Assembly: GCA_012520435.1 (NCBI GenBank)
Contig: JAAYOI010000017.1
Coordinates: forward strand, 1 to 32,930
DNA from: Mollicutes bacterium
Lineage (GTDB): Bacteria > Bacillota_I > Bacilli_A > RF39 > UBA660
Reading direction: 5' to 3'
Length of the DNA stretch: 32,930 nucleotides
The notes under the pieces are model-generated. The model had not been told where the DNA came from and searched no databases. It saw nothing but the letters and a program-made list of their open reading frames with translations. The position numbers were made by a program, and so were the translations under genes. Numbering within the stretch: the first letter of the stretch is position 1; every line of letters starts with the position of its first letter. Below, piece after piece: positions 8,448 to 15,737 of this stretch.

Positions 8448-9599
8448 ATGAATGATACTTTGTTTGCCCAAATTGATTTTGGACCGTTAAGAGAATATTT
8501 AGAAAATGATGATATTACCGATATTTCTTATAGTAATGGTGGGCAAATATGGCTTAAAACCCTATCTAAAGGAATTTATCGTATTGAAAACCCAGCTGTT
8601 AGTAATGCATTCATGGAAAAATTAGCCTTTCAGTGTGCTAATGTTATGGGGAAGAGTTTTAATATGGCGTCTCCTTTTCTAGATGCTGAAAGTACCGAAT
8701 TACGTCTTAATTTTGTCCATGATTCAATAGCTCGTAACGGAATTGCGGTTGTTATTCGTAAAACACCAGCTAAAATTCGTCTCGAAAAAGACAAAATTAT
8801 TGATGATAAGTATATTACTTTAGATATTCATGATTTTTTAGTTAAATGTGTTGAAGGACATTGTAATATTATTGTTTGTGGAGAAACAGGTTCTGGTAAA
8901 ACCGAATTTGTAAAATATTTAGCTTCTAAAACAAAAGAAAATGAAAAAATAATTACAGTTGAAGATACACTTGAACTGCATTTAGATCGTATTTTTCCAC
9001 ATCGTGATATAGTGGCTATGAAAACTAATAATATTGCATCATATTCTGATGTATTAGTTACATGTATGCGTCAAAATCCTAAGTGGATATTACTTTCCGA
9101 AGTTAGAAGTGCGGAAGCCGTTTTAGCAGTTCGTAACTCTATATCTTCAGGACACTATATATTATCGACAATTCATGCTGATAAAGCCGCTTCAATTCCT
9201 CATCGTATGTATAGCTTGTTGGAAACAAATCAAGATATTGAACAATTTTTAAGGTCAATTTATCGTTATATTCAATTAGGAATATATATTCGAGCTTATC
9301 AGGATAAGGCAACAAAACGTTTTGTTCGTGAAATTGCGGAAGTAACAGAGTTTTATGTTACTGAGAATAATGAAACAAAATATAATACTATTTATAAGAA
9401 GTTTTCTAATGGTCGTGTTATTCAAAGAAGACCAAGTAAATACTTATTTGAATATTTAGAAATTCAAGGAGTAGAAATAGATAAGGATATTATTAAACCA
9501 ATAGGTGAGGAAAATAATGAAACGGAAAATGATAATGAAAATATTTTCCAACAACCTGTTAATTCATCAACAGAAAAAATTGAATTGTTGTTTGAATAA
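8448..9599 (+). CDS. tadA: TadA/CpaF-like secretion ATPase (VirB11/PulE superfamily)
   Basis: This is the hexameric cytoplasmic ATPase that powers Tad pilus assembly and belongs to the same superfamily as T4SS VirB11. In the 383-aa protein I see Walker A GETGSGKT (145-152), an Asp-box-like VEDTLEL (171-177), Walker B WILLSE (213-218, catalytic Glu 218) and the His box STIHAD (240-245). All key residues are intact. The C terminus (from about 330) is an acidic Asn/Glu-rich extension. Genes for CpaB before it and TadB/TadC after it give the classic Tad order. The T4SS genes further downstream raise the possibility that this ATPase also does the VirB11 job for them (inference). Confidence 0.92.
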   Translation: MNDTLFAQIDFGPLREYLENDDITDISYSNGGQIWLKTLSKGIYRIENPAVSNAFMEKLAFQCANVMGKSFNMASPFLDAESTELRLNFVHDSIARNGIAVVIRKTPAKIRLEKDKIIDDKYITLDIHDFLVKCVEGHCNIIVCGETGSGKTEFVKYLASKTKENEKIITVEDTLELHLDRIFPHRDIVAMKTNNIASYSDVLVTCMRQNPKWILLSEVRSAEAVLAVRNSISSGHYILSTIHADKAASIPHRMYSLLETNQDIEQFLRSIYRYIQLGIYIRAYQDKATKRFVREIAEVTEFYVTENNETKYNTIYKKFSNGRVIQRRPSKYLFEYLEIQGVEIDKDIIKPIGEENNETENDNENIFQQPVNSSTEKIELLFE

Positions 9600-9611
9600 A
9601 GGAGGGGTAAA

Positions 9612-10517
9612 ATGAATACGGGTTTACTTTTATTATTAGTTTCACTTATCTTAATTTTCATCATTGTCTATCGAAGAAATAGTGGAGAAAATGTATACAA
9701 ATATATCGTTAGACAAGTTGGTGTAGTTTATGATAAATATGCCCCTTATTCATTTAAAGTAGTTAGAGAAAAAGTTAAAGAATTAGGTCAAGAATATACA
9801 CCGAGACAATATACGATTCAGGTTACAATTTTTGCAATTGGTGCCTTAATTATTTCTTATATGTATTTTTATAATTTAGTTTTGTCTATTATTTATATGA
9901 TTTTAGCTATTAGTGTAATACCTTATTTAACTTATTTAAGATGTAAAAGAATATATAGCGAATTTATATTTGAGCAAATTCAAGTATATACTACTAACGT
10001 TATTATGGAATTTGCTACAACACAATCATTTGTTAAAGCATTAGAAGGAGTTTATGAATCAGGAGTATTGGAAGATCCTATAAAAAAAGATGTTAAAGTA
10101 ATGATTGATTTAGCATACGAACATGGAACGATTGTACCTTCAATTGAGTATATGAATAAAAATTATGATTATTATATTGTACGTAATTTGCACCAATTGT
10201 TTTATCAAATAACTACTGAAGGTTCTAGAGATGCAGGTGCTGCTTTAGAAAATATGTCTTTAGATATTGATATGCTTGTTGAAGGTGTTTATCGTGATAG
10301 AATGGATCGTGCTGCTTTTCATAAGAGATTTGTTCAATTTGGGATAGTATTATATTTGATGGTTATGTTAGTTCAATTCTTATTAGGTGTGGAAACATAT
10401 ATTAAAATGTTAGATAATGCCTTGGTTCAATTGTTGTTGCATGGAATTATTATTATTAATACATTTTTTCTATTAAGAGGGGAAAAATATTATAATGAAG
10501 ATGTAGGTGCTGAATAA
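9612..10517 (+). CDS. tadB: TadB-like inner-membrane platform protein (T2SSF domain)
   Basis: TadB and TadC form the membrane platform on which TadA acts. The 301-aa product has N-terminal helices at 3-20, 70-89 and 91-108, a cytoplasmic T2SSF-type helical domain (about 115-240, with TTQSFVKALE and the TTEGSRDAGAALENM segment), then two C-terminal helices (244-262, 272-289). The ribosome binding site GGAGGGG lies just before the start. Its last base overlaps the next gene's ATG (TAATG), so TadB and TadC are probably translated together. Helix pattern and place behind tadA make the call solid. Confidence 0.82.
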   Translation: MNTGLLLLLVSLILIFIIVYRRNSGENVYKYIVRQVGVVYDKYAPYSFKVVREKVKELGQEYTPRQYTIQVTIFAIGALIISYMYFYNLVLSIIYMILAISVIPYLTYLRCKRIYSEFIFEQIQVYTTNVIMEFATTQSFVKALEGVYESGVLEDPIKKDVKVMIDLAYEHGTIVPSIEYMNKNYDYYIVRNLHQLFYQITTEGSRDAGAALENMSLDIDMLVEGVYRDRMDRAAFHKRFVQFGIVLYLMVMLVQFLLGVETYIKMLDNALVQLLLHGIIIINTFFLLRGEKYYNEDVGAE

Positions 10518-11299
10518 TGGAATTTATATTAATTGCAATTATTCTAATTTATATATTAGAAGTAAATAGAACAATTGATACCAAGAAATTTATTGAAGAT
10601 GCAGAACCATATTTTAAATTTTTAACGGAAGATGATTATGTTTTCTTATTAAGAGTTAAATATGGTTCAGAAGTTGATGTCGATAAATTTTATCGTAAAC
10701 GTATTAGAGATGGACTTATTATAATAGTGTTTATGTTATTTCTCTTTTTATCAAATTTAAATTTTATTAATATTATATTTGCATTTATTATAGGTTATGT
10801 GGTTTTTAAAGTACCGTATATACAAATTCAAAGGTATTATAAAAATAATCTTCATAGAATTAATTTAATGTTGCCATATTATTTAAAAGGTTTAGAAATT
10901 TTAATTCAACATTATACAGTTCCTGTAGCTTTGGCAAAATCAATTGAAACTGCACCCGACATTTTTAAGCCGGGTTTAAGAAAGTTAATAGGGAGAATTG
11001 AAGCTGGGGATTCAACTGTTGATCCTTATATGGATTTTGCGAAAGAATACCCAGTTAGAGATTCAATGCGTATGATGCGTTTATTATATCGTTTAAGTTT
11101 AGGAAATCAAGAAAACAAACAGGAACAATTAATGATGTTTTCAAGAACGGTATCAGTTTTACAAAATAAATCACGTGAACAAAAATATAAAGATCGTTTA
11201 GATAGAATGGAAAGCCAAACAATGACAATGCTTGCTACAACAGGTGGTGGTATTCTAATATTATTACTACTGTCAATGATGATGATGTTGCAGTTCTAA
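10517..11299 (+). CDS. tadC: TadC-like inner-membrane platform protein (T2SSF domain)
   Basis: This second platform protein of a Tad system has 260 aa. It has membrane segments at about 2-14, 66-80 and 83-98, a helical cytoplasmic T2SSF-type domain (about 110-235, LPYYLKGLEILIQHYTVPVA region) and a C-terminal Gly/Leu/Met-rich helix (241-258). It begins on the last base of tadB's stop codon. A promoter follows immediately, so the pilin cluster downstream can be transcribed independently of the Tad motor genes. Confidence 0.78.
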   Translation: MEFILIAIILIYILEVNRTIDTKKFIEDAEPYFKFLTEDDYVFLLRVKYGSEVDVDKFYRKRIRDGLIIIVFMLFLFLSNLNFINIIFAFIIGYVVFKVPYIQIQRYYKNNLHRINLMLPYYLKGLEILIQHYTVPVALAKSIETAPDIFKPGLRKLIGRIEAGDSTVDPYMDFAKEYPVRDSMRMMRLLYRLSLGNQENKQEQLMMFSRTVSVLQNKSREQKYKDRLDRMESQTMTMLATTGGGILILLLLSMMMMLQF

Positions 11300-11302
11300 C
11301 AC

Positions 11303-11331
11303 TTGTGAAAATTGGTAAAATATGCTATAAT
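11303..11331 (+). promoter_or_regulatory. Strong promoter of the pilin-like cluster
   Basis: TTGTGA (11303-11308), a 17-base spacer, then TATAAT (11326-11331) with an extended -10 TGC directly before it. It lies in the only sizeable gap of the Tad half, immediately ahead of the 73-aa pilin-like gene. A major subunit needs more copies than its motor, which fits an internal promoter here. Confidence 0.75.
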
Positions 11332-11366
11332 TATAATACTTAGAACATGAAAAAGGTGGTGATATA

Positions 11367-11588
11367 ATGAAAGAAGCTGCTGGAGAAGCAAATTTAACGG
11401 TAGTTGCAATTATATTAATTGGTGTAATTGCAGCTGTTGTAACACCATTAATTACTAATATGGTGAATACCTCTAAAGAAAAATCATGCTGTACAACAGC
11501 TGGTGGTGTATGGAAAAATAATAGATGTCAAAATACTAGTGCAAATACTTTTGATAATGCAACTTATCAAGCATGTCTTAGTGGATAG
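11367..11588 (+). CDS. Small pilin-like protein, candidate major subunit
   Basis: This 73-aa protein begins MKEAAGEANL, followed by a hydrophobic helix (about 11-31, TVVAIILIGVIAAVVTPLI) and a short soluble domain with four cysteines (CC at 41-42, then two more). Size and N-terminal helix match Flp-type pilins of Tad systems. A Gly lies just before the hydrophobic stretch (AAG-E) and could be a processing point, but the usual Glu at +5 is absent. It has its own strong promoter, a good GGTGGTGAT ribosome binding site, and is followed 11 bases later by TadE-like genes. Function as the major pilin is inference. No prepilin peptidase gene is in the window. Confidence 0.62.
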   Translation: MKEAAGEANLTVVAIILIGVIAAVVTPLITNMVNTSKEKSCCTTAGGVWKNNRCQNTSANTFDNATYQACLSG

Positions 11589-11599
11589 GTGAGAATTAA

Positions 11600-12031
11600 A
11601 TGCGAGAAGGAATAGGAAGTATCTTTTTATATAATTTAATAGCGATTTTTATCGTGCTAATTTTTGCGTTCATAGCTGGTACCGTAGTTTATTATAAAGC
11701 TTTTAAAGTAAACAATATGATAGTAAGTGCTATTGAAAAATATGAAGGTTATAATAATTTATCCGCTAAAGAAATTGATCAAAAATTAGGTACTATAGGA
11801 TATCAAACCACATCTAAACATAAATGTTATAAAAAGAATGGCAAAACAGCTTTGGAATATGTATCTACCAATCGTGGTATTTTTGATTATTGTGTTTATG
11901 AGTTTAATGAAGGCAATAATTTTCGTTCGTATGGAGTTATGACTTTTATTACAATCGATATGCCAGTAATTGGTGGTGTTTTAAAATTGCCTGTTTATTC
12001 GAAAACTAAATTATTATATAATTTTGGCTAA
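11600..12031 (+). CDS. TadE-like minor pilin candidate (paralog 1)
   Basis: This 143-aa protein has a short N terminus (MREGIGSIF), a strong membrane helix (about 9-32) and a soluble domain with two cysteines (HKCYKK and DYCVYEF). It is clearly related to the next gene. Both share the M-R-E start, a YxKA(F/Y)KV(N/K)N segment after the helix, an (I)EKxxxY stretch, a TIGY motif, a YCVY(E/P)F motif and a D(M/I)P(V/I)IG...(L/I)PVY-x-(K/E)TK ending. These marks suggest tandem duplication and divergence. Minor pilins at the tip or base of a Tad pilus have this layout; the role is inferred. Confidence 0.6.
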   Translation: MREGIGSIFLYNLIAIFIVLIFAFIAGTVVYYKAFKVNNMIVSAIEKYEGYNNLSAKEIDQKLGTIGYQTTSKHKCYKKNGKTALEYVSTNRGIFDYCVYEFNEGNNFRSYGVMTFITIDMPVIGGVLKLPVYSKTKLLYNFG

Positions 12032-12044
12032 AGGGTGAAGATGT

Positions 12045-12488
12045 ATGAGAGAATCAATAAGCAATACTTTTATTTTTAATTTGATACTAGTATTTATTAC
12101 AATTTTAATTGTACTTTTAGTTGGTTCTCTTAGTTACTCTAAAGCCTATAAAGTAAAAAATAAGATTATTGAGATAATTGAAAAACATAATTCATATGAA
12201 GCTGCACGTGAAGATATTAGTAATGTATTAAAAACTATTGGATATCGTGTCAATCGTACAGGACAACAAAATTGTCGACCTCAAACAAATGATGGAGGTC
12301 AAAGTGTGTATGCGATTAATAAAAATAGTGATTATCGCTATTGTGTTTATCCATTTAGTACAGCGCGTGGTAGATATTATCGTGTTGTAGCATACATGTA
12401 TTTTGACATACCAATTATTGGTAGAGAGATTGAGATTCCTGTTTATGGGGAAACGAAAATCATTTATGAATTAAATGAGCCTAGTTAA
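12045..12488 (+). CDS. TadE-like minor pilin candidate (paralog 2)
   Basis: This 147-aa paralog of the preceding protein has an N-terminal helix (about 9-30, NLILVFITILIVLLVGSL), then KAYKVKNKIIE, TIGYRVN, RYCVYPF and FDIPIIGREIEIPVYGETK. The two cysteines of paralog 1 are kept (QNCRP and YCVY), so a conserved disulfide is plausible. It lies 13 bases after its paralog and 12 bases before the CpaE/TadZ-like gene, in a tight operon. Two diverged copies suggest a heteromeric minor-pilin pair like TadE/TadF. Confidence 0.6.
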   Translation: MRESISNTFIFNLILVFITILIVLLVGSLSYSKAYKVKNKIIEIIEKHNSYEAAREDISNVLKTIGYRVNRTGQQNCRPQTNDGGQSVYAINKNSDYRYCVYPFSTARGRYYRVVAYMYFDIPIIGREIEIPVYGETKIIYELNEPS

Positions 12489-12500
12489 GAAGGTGAAACA

Positions 12501-13502
12501 ATGAACGTAATAATTGCAAATAAATACCAGTCAATGTTACAAAGCCTTAATATAGATGTAATTAAAAGTCTTAATGGAGAGTTTGAAGTAGAGGAAATAA
12601 TTTCAACTTTTCAAAATTTTTACTATCAAAGAATGATTCTTGATATTACAGCTATAAAAAATTATAAAGATATTAAAACATTACAAAAATTATCGATTGC
12701 CCTAGATATGGATAAAATTATTTTAGTATTAGATGATGATCCAGAAAGTACATCTCCGGATTATTTATCGAAACTAATTTCTTTAGGAATATATAATTTT
12801 ACCCGAAATATTGAGGGCATTATGTATTTATATCATAATCCTAATAGTTATCGTGATGTGGCTCATATTCATCAAATTGAAGATTTAAAAACAGAAGAAA
12901 AAAGTCCAACAGTTGTTAATGCTCCACTACATGGTGGAGTTCGTATTATTGGAATAAAAAATGTTACTAAGCAATCTGGAGCAACCACTTTAACTTACTT
13001 GATGAAAAAACAACTTCAAAAGAATTATTCAGTGATTGCTATTGAGGTTGAAAAACGTGATTTTGCGTATTTTAAAGAAAAAGATATGTTTAGTGTGCCT
13101 GCAAGTGAAGTAGGTAATATGATTGCTAAACATAGTGATTTTGATGTTATTCTAATAGATACCAATAATAATGTTTCGGCCGAGACATTATGCCATGATA
13201 TTATCTATTTAATTGAGCCATCAGTTATCAAATTAAATCATCTTACAGCTATTGATGGTAAAATTTTAGATCAATTAAAAAATAAGAAAGTTGTTTTAAA
13301 TCAAAGCATGTTAAGTTCTAAAGATGTTTTGGACTTTGAATATGAGTCTCGTTTAAAAATTTTTTTCAATATGCCACCATTAAATGAAAGAGAAAAAGAT
13401 ATTCATATATTAAATGTTTTTTTGACTAAATTAGGATTTGATCGTCAAAAGAGTCCGGAAACCGAAAAGAAAAATAAACTTTTGGGATTATTTAACATTT
13501 AA
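12501..13502 (+). CDS. CpaE/TadZ-like ATPase, pilus localisation protein
   Basis: TadZ/CpaE proteins are MinD/ParA-superfamily proteins that place Tad pili in the cell, with a receiver-like N-terminal domain and an atypical Walker A. The 333-aa product has an N-terminal alpha/beta domain (1-125, VNII-type strand then MILDIT and KIILVLDDD strands). The second domain (146-310) has a P-loop region VTKQSGATTLTY (155-166). As in TadZ, Ala stands where the catalytic Lys of a normal P-loop would be. Later strands YSVIAIEVEK and FDVILIDTN (Walker B-like) fit the fold. Context directly after pilin genes supports the call. ATPase activity is uncertain. Confidence 0.7.
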   Translation: MNVIIANKYQSMLQSLNIDVIKSLNGEFEVEEIISTFQNFYYQRMILDITAIKNYKDIKTLQKLSIALDMDKIILVLDDDPESTSPDYLSKLISLGIYNFTRNIEGIMYLYHNPNSYRDVAHIHQIEDLKTEEKSPTVVNAPLHGGVRIIGIKNVTKQSGATTLTYLMKKQLQKNYSVIAIEVEKRDFAYFKEKDMFSVPASEVGNMIAKHSDFDVILIDTNNNVSAETLCHDIIYLIEPSVIKLNHLTAIDGKILDQLKNKKVVLNQSMLSSKDVLDFEYESRLKIFFNMPPLNEREKDIHILNVFLTKLGFDRQKSPETEKKNKLLGLFNI

Positions 13503-13505
13503 ATA

Positions 13506-13534
13506 TTGACAAAGTCTTAAAAATACAGTATATT
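13506..13534 (+). promoter_or_regulatory. Consensus promoter of the VirB2-like gene
   Basis: TTGACA (13506-13511), a 17-base spacer and TATATT (13529-13534). The -35 is a perfect consensus and the spacing ideal. It starts directly after the CpaE-like stop codon and feeds a gene with a strong AGGGAGGT ribosome binding site. Together with the terminator at 13943 it makes the VirB2-like gene a separate, probably abundant transcript. Confidence 0.8.
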
Positions 13535-13561
13535 TATATTAATTAGGGAGGTAATAATTAT

Positions 13562-13927
13562 ATGTTTATATTAGCAAAAGAAATAACATCAACTATTGCA
13601 GTAGGTTGTCGAGATTTTGCTGAAATTCCAATTCAAATAGCTGAAGTTGTTAGAACAGTTGTAAAACTTATTCAAGTTGGTATACCTATCTTATTAATTA
13701 TTTTTGGAATGTTAGATTTAGGTAAAGCAGTTATGGCACAAAAAGAAGATGAAATTAAGAAAAGTCAACAAACTTTTATTAAAAGAATAATTGCTGCTGC
13801 AGTTGTATTTTTTGTAGTTGTAATTGTTCAATTAGTAGTAGGTATTGTTGCACCAAAGCAAAAAGATAAAGATGGTAATATAAAGAATAATATTTGGAGT
13901 TGTGTAGAAGAATTTGTTAGATGGTAA
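13562..13927 (+). CDS. VirB2/TrbC-like T4SS pilin-type subunit
   Basis: This 121-aa protein has two membrane helices (about 34-56 and 74-98) joined by a charged basic loop (QKEDEIKKSQQTFIKR) that should be cytoplasmic. This is the VirB2/TrbC-like pilin layout found in conjugation-type secretion systems. The first helix contains IFGMLDLGKAV. The C terminus has a lone Cys (WSCVEE). No classical cleavable signal peptide is evident. The same two-helix block recurs at the C terminus of the next gene's product. Its own consensus promoter and terminator predict high, monocistronic expression, as expected for a structural subunit. Homology to VirB2 is inferred from topology and T4SS neighbours. Confidence 0.65.
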   Translation: MFILAKEITSTIAVGCRDFAEIPIQIAEVVRTVVKLIQVGIPILLIIFGMLDLGKAVMAQKEDEIKKSQQTFIKRIIAAAVVFFVVVIVQLVVGIVAPKQKDKDGNIKNNIWSCVEEFVRW

Positions 13928-13942
13928 TGACAAAAAGGTAAT

Positions 13943-13980
13943 AAAAAAACAATAATAACTATTTATTATTGTTTTTTTTT
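13943..13980 (+). terminator. Intrinsic terminator after the VirB2-like gene
   Basis: A7CAATAATAA (13943-13958) pairs with TTATTATTG plus Ts (13963-13971 onward) around a 4-base CTAT loop. The stem is 9 bp plus A-T extension, ending in nine Ts (13972-13980). It separates the abundant subunit gene from the following secreted fusion gene. Confidence 0.8.
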
Positions 13981-13981
13981 G

Positions 13982-13990
13982 TGCTATAAT
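13982..13990 (+). promoter_or_regulatory. Extended -10 promoter of the second T4SS operon
   Basis: TGCTATAAT (TATAAT 13985-13990) immediately follows the terminator T run. The -35 position (about 13962-13967) is only TTTATT and lies within the terminator stem, so the promoter relies on the extended -10. It would drive the gene at 14031 and probably the run to 26723, since no other terminator is apparent inside that run. Confidence 0.6.
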
Positions 13991-14030
13991 ATATGTGTGA
14001 AATTATCGAAAGTGGGAGAGTTGTTAATAT

Positions 14031-15722
14031 ATGAAAATATTTAAAAATATATGTTTAATTGGATTATTGATTTTATGTTTTATCAAAATTGATGTTGTTA
14101 GTGCTGATGAACCGGAATTTTATACAAAGATGACATGTAATTATAGTCGTATTAGTAATAAAAATGAAAAAATTACGATAGATAAAATGTATACTAGTGA
14201 TGGTATTGTTTGGAAAACAAGTAATGCAGATATAAAAAAAGCAATTGAAATCATGAAAAAACCTGAAGGTTTGTGGGAGGAAATTCAAAATTTTATTATA
14301 AACATTTCTAATTCACTTGCTAGAATTTTTAGTCCAGATTATGATTTAATATATAGTTTTCAAATATATGATTCTACTACTGAATGTCCATCTATAATAG
14401 TGTATATGGATTCTTTACTTTTTGGTGGTGTTGTAGGTTTTTATGATGACAAAAATATGTCTGAAGATAAATCAATTAAAAATCAAGATGAAAAAGGTTC
14501 TATTTTGTTCTCCCCATTTAAAGCATATGTATTAAATAGTTCAACTCATTCAGAAGAAGATATATATAATGAGTTACCAATTTGTGAGTATCGTACAGAT
14601 GAAACCAGTTCAACTAATAATGAATATTATACTTTAACTTTTACCCCTATTTTTGAATATAAAAAGATTACACCTAAAGGGAAAAATGTATTAACACTTA
14701 CTTATAATGCTACAGTAAAAGAAAACAAATGGGAAAGTGCTAAAAAACCATCGTTTGCAACGGGAAATGCTTCATTTTTAGTTTGTCCAGAATATGCAAG
14801 TTATAATGCTTACAGAAATGAATATATTTTGACTAATCAAAAAAAGTCTAAATCTGAAAATTGGAAAAAAGCAGCAGATGATAAGAATTTAAAAGTATTA
14901 TCAAGATATTATGATTTTTCATCTCAATTAAGTGTATTAGATGGAATAAAGGAAAATTATAGAGATGAGTGGATGGAAAATTTTACAAATTTATACAGTC
15001 ATCTTAATGGATTCTTTAATTCTTGTAATGAAGAAGTAACCCTTTATAAAGATAAAAATTTAGATTCTAAGAGAATGAAAAATTATCAGCAAAAAAATAG
15101 TGAACTTTTTAATAGAACTTTAAGTGTAATTAATAAAATTAAATTAGATAATAACTATACTATTAAAGATATTATGGATAAAAATATGACTTCAAAAATA
15201 TATGTTGATATTAAGACTAAATATGATGAAATTCTTGATTATTTTGAAGAAAGAAATGAAAGGTTTGGAATTTTATATGAATGTACATATGAAAAATTAT
15301 TAAAACAAGGGGATTTGAGTGATGAAGAAAAGCAAGCGTTAAAAAAAGAATATAAAGAGTATGAAGAAAATATGGCAGCAATGAATAAAGAATTAAAAAA
15401 AATAAAACTAGGACTTAATATTGATGTTAGTGATTTGGATTGTAGTTATTTATTAGATGAAGAGTTACTTGAATGGGTAAGAAAAGCTTTTACTTTTATT
15501 CAAATTGGTGGAGTAATTTTAGTTGTTATTTTAGGTATGATTGATTTTGGTAGGGCAGTTACTTCTACTGATGAAAAAGAAGATATCAAAAAGGCATGGC
15601 AAAGATTTGTTAAAAGACTTATTGCTGTTGGATGTTTAATATTGTTACCATTCATTATTGAGTTTGTTCTTAATTTGGTTGATATACCAGGTTTAACTAA
15701 TAAAAATCCGCTATGCAAATAG
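14031..15722 (+). CDS. Secreted-domain protein fused to a VirB2-like two-helix C terminus
   Basis: This 563-aa protein has a signal peptide (MKIFKN + hydrophobic core, cleavage near VSA-DE), then an extracytoplasmic region of about 450 residues. That region includes a Lys/Glu-rich, probably coiled-coil stretch (about 340-465) and scattered cysteines. The C-terminal block (about 479-563) has two membrane helices around a basic loop. The block aligns with the 121-aa VirB2-like protein: FIQIGG.ILVVILGMIDFGRAV versus LIQVGIPILLIIFGMLDLGKAV, then E-(D/E)IKK--Q-F(I/V)KR(I/L)IA. So this is a pilin-type domain carrying a large surface domain, perhaps a tip, cap or adhesin. The ectodomain family is not recognised. 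Confidence 0.65.
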   Translation: MKIFKNICLIGLLILCFIKIDVVSADEPEFYTKMTCNYSRISNKNEKITIDKMYTSDGIVWKTSNADIKKAIEIMKKPEGLWEEIQNFIINISNSLARIFSPDYDLIYSFQIYDSTTECPSIIVYMDSLLFGGVVGFYDDKNMSEDKSIKNQDEKGSILFSPFKAYVLNSSTHSEEDIYNELPICEYRTDETSSTNNEYYTLTFTPIFEYKKITPKGKNVLTLTYNATVKENKWESAKKPSFATGNASFLVCPEYASYNAYRNEYILTNQKKSKSENWKKAADDKNLKVLSRYYDFSSQLSVLDGIKENYRDEWMENFTNLYSHLNGFFNSCNEEVTLYKDKNLDSKRMKNYQQKNSELFNRTLSVINKIKLDNNYTIKDIMDKNMTSKIYVDIKTKYDEILDYFEERNERFGILYECTYEKLLKQGDLSDEEKQALKKEYKEYEENMAAMNKELKKIKLGLNIDVSDLDCSYLLDEELLEWVRKAFTFIQIGGVILVVILGMIDFGRAVTSTDEKEDIKKAWQRFVKRLIAVGCLILLPFIIEFVLNLVDIPGLTNKNPLCK

Positions 15723-15737
15723 AAGGGTGGCGATAAT

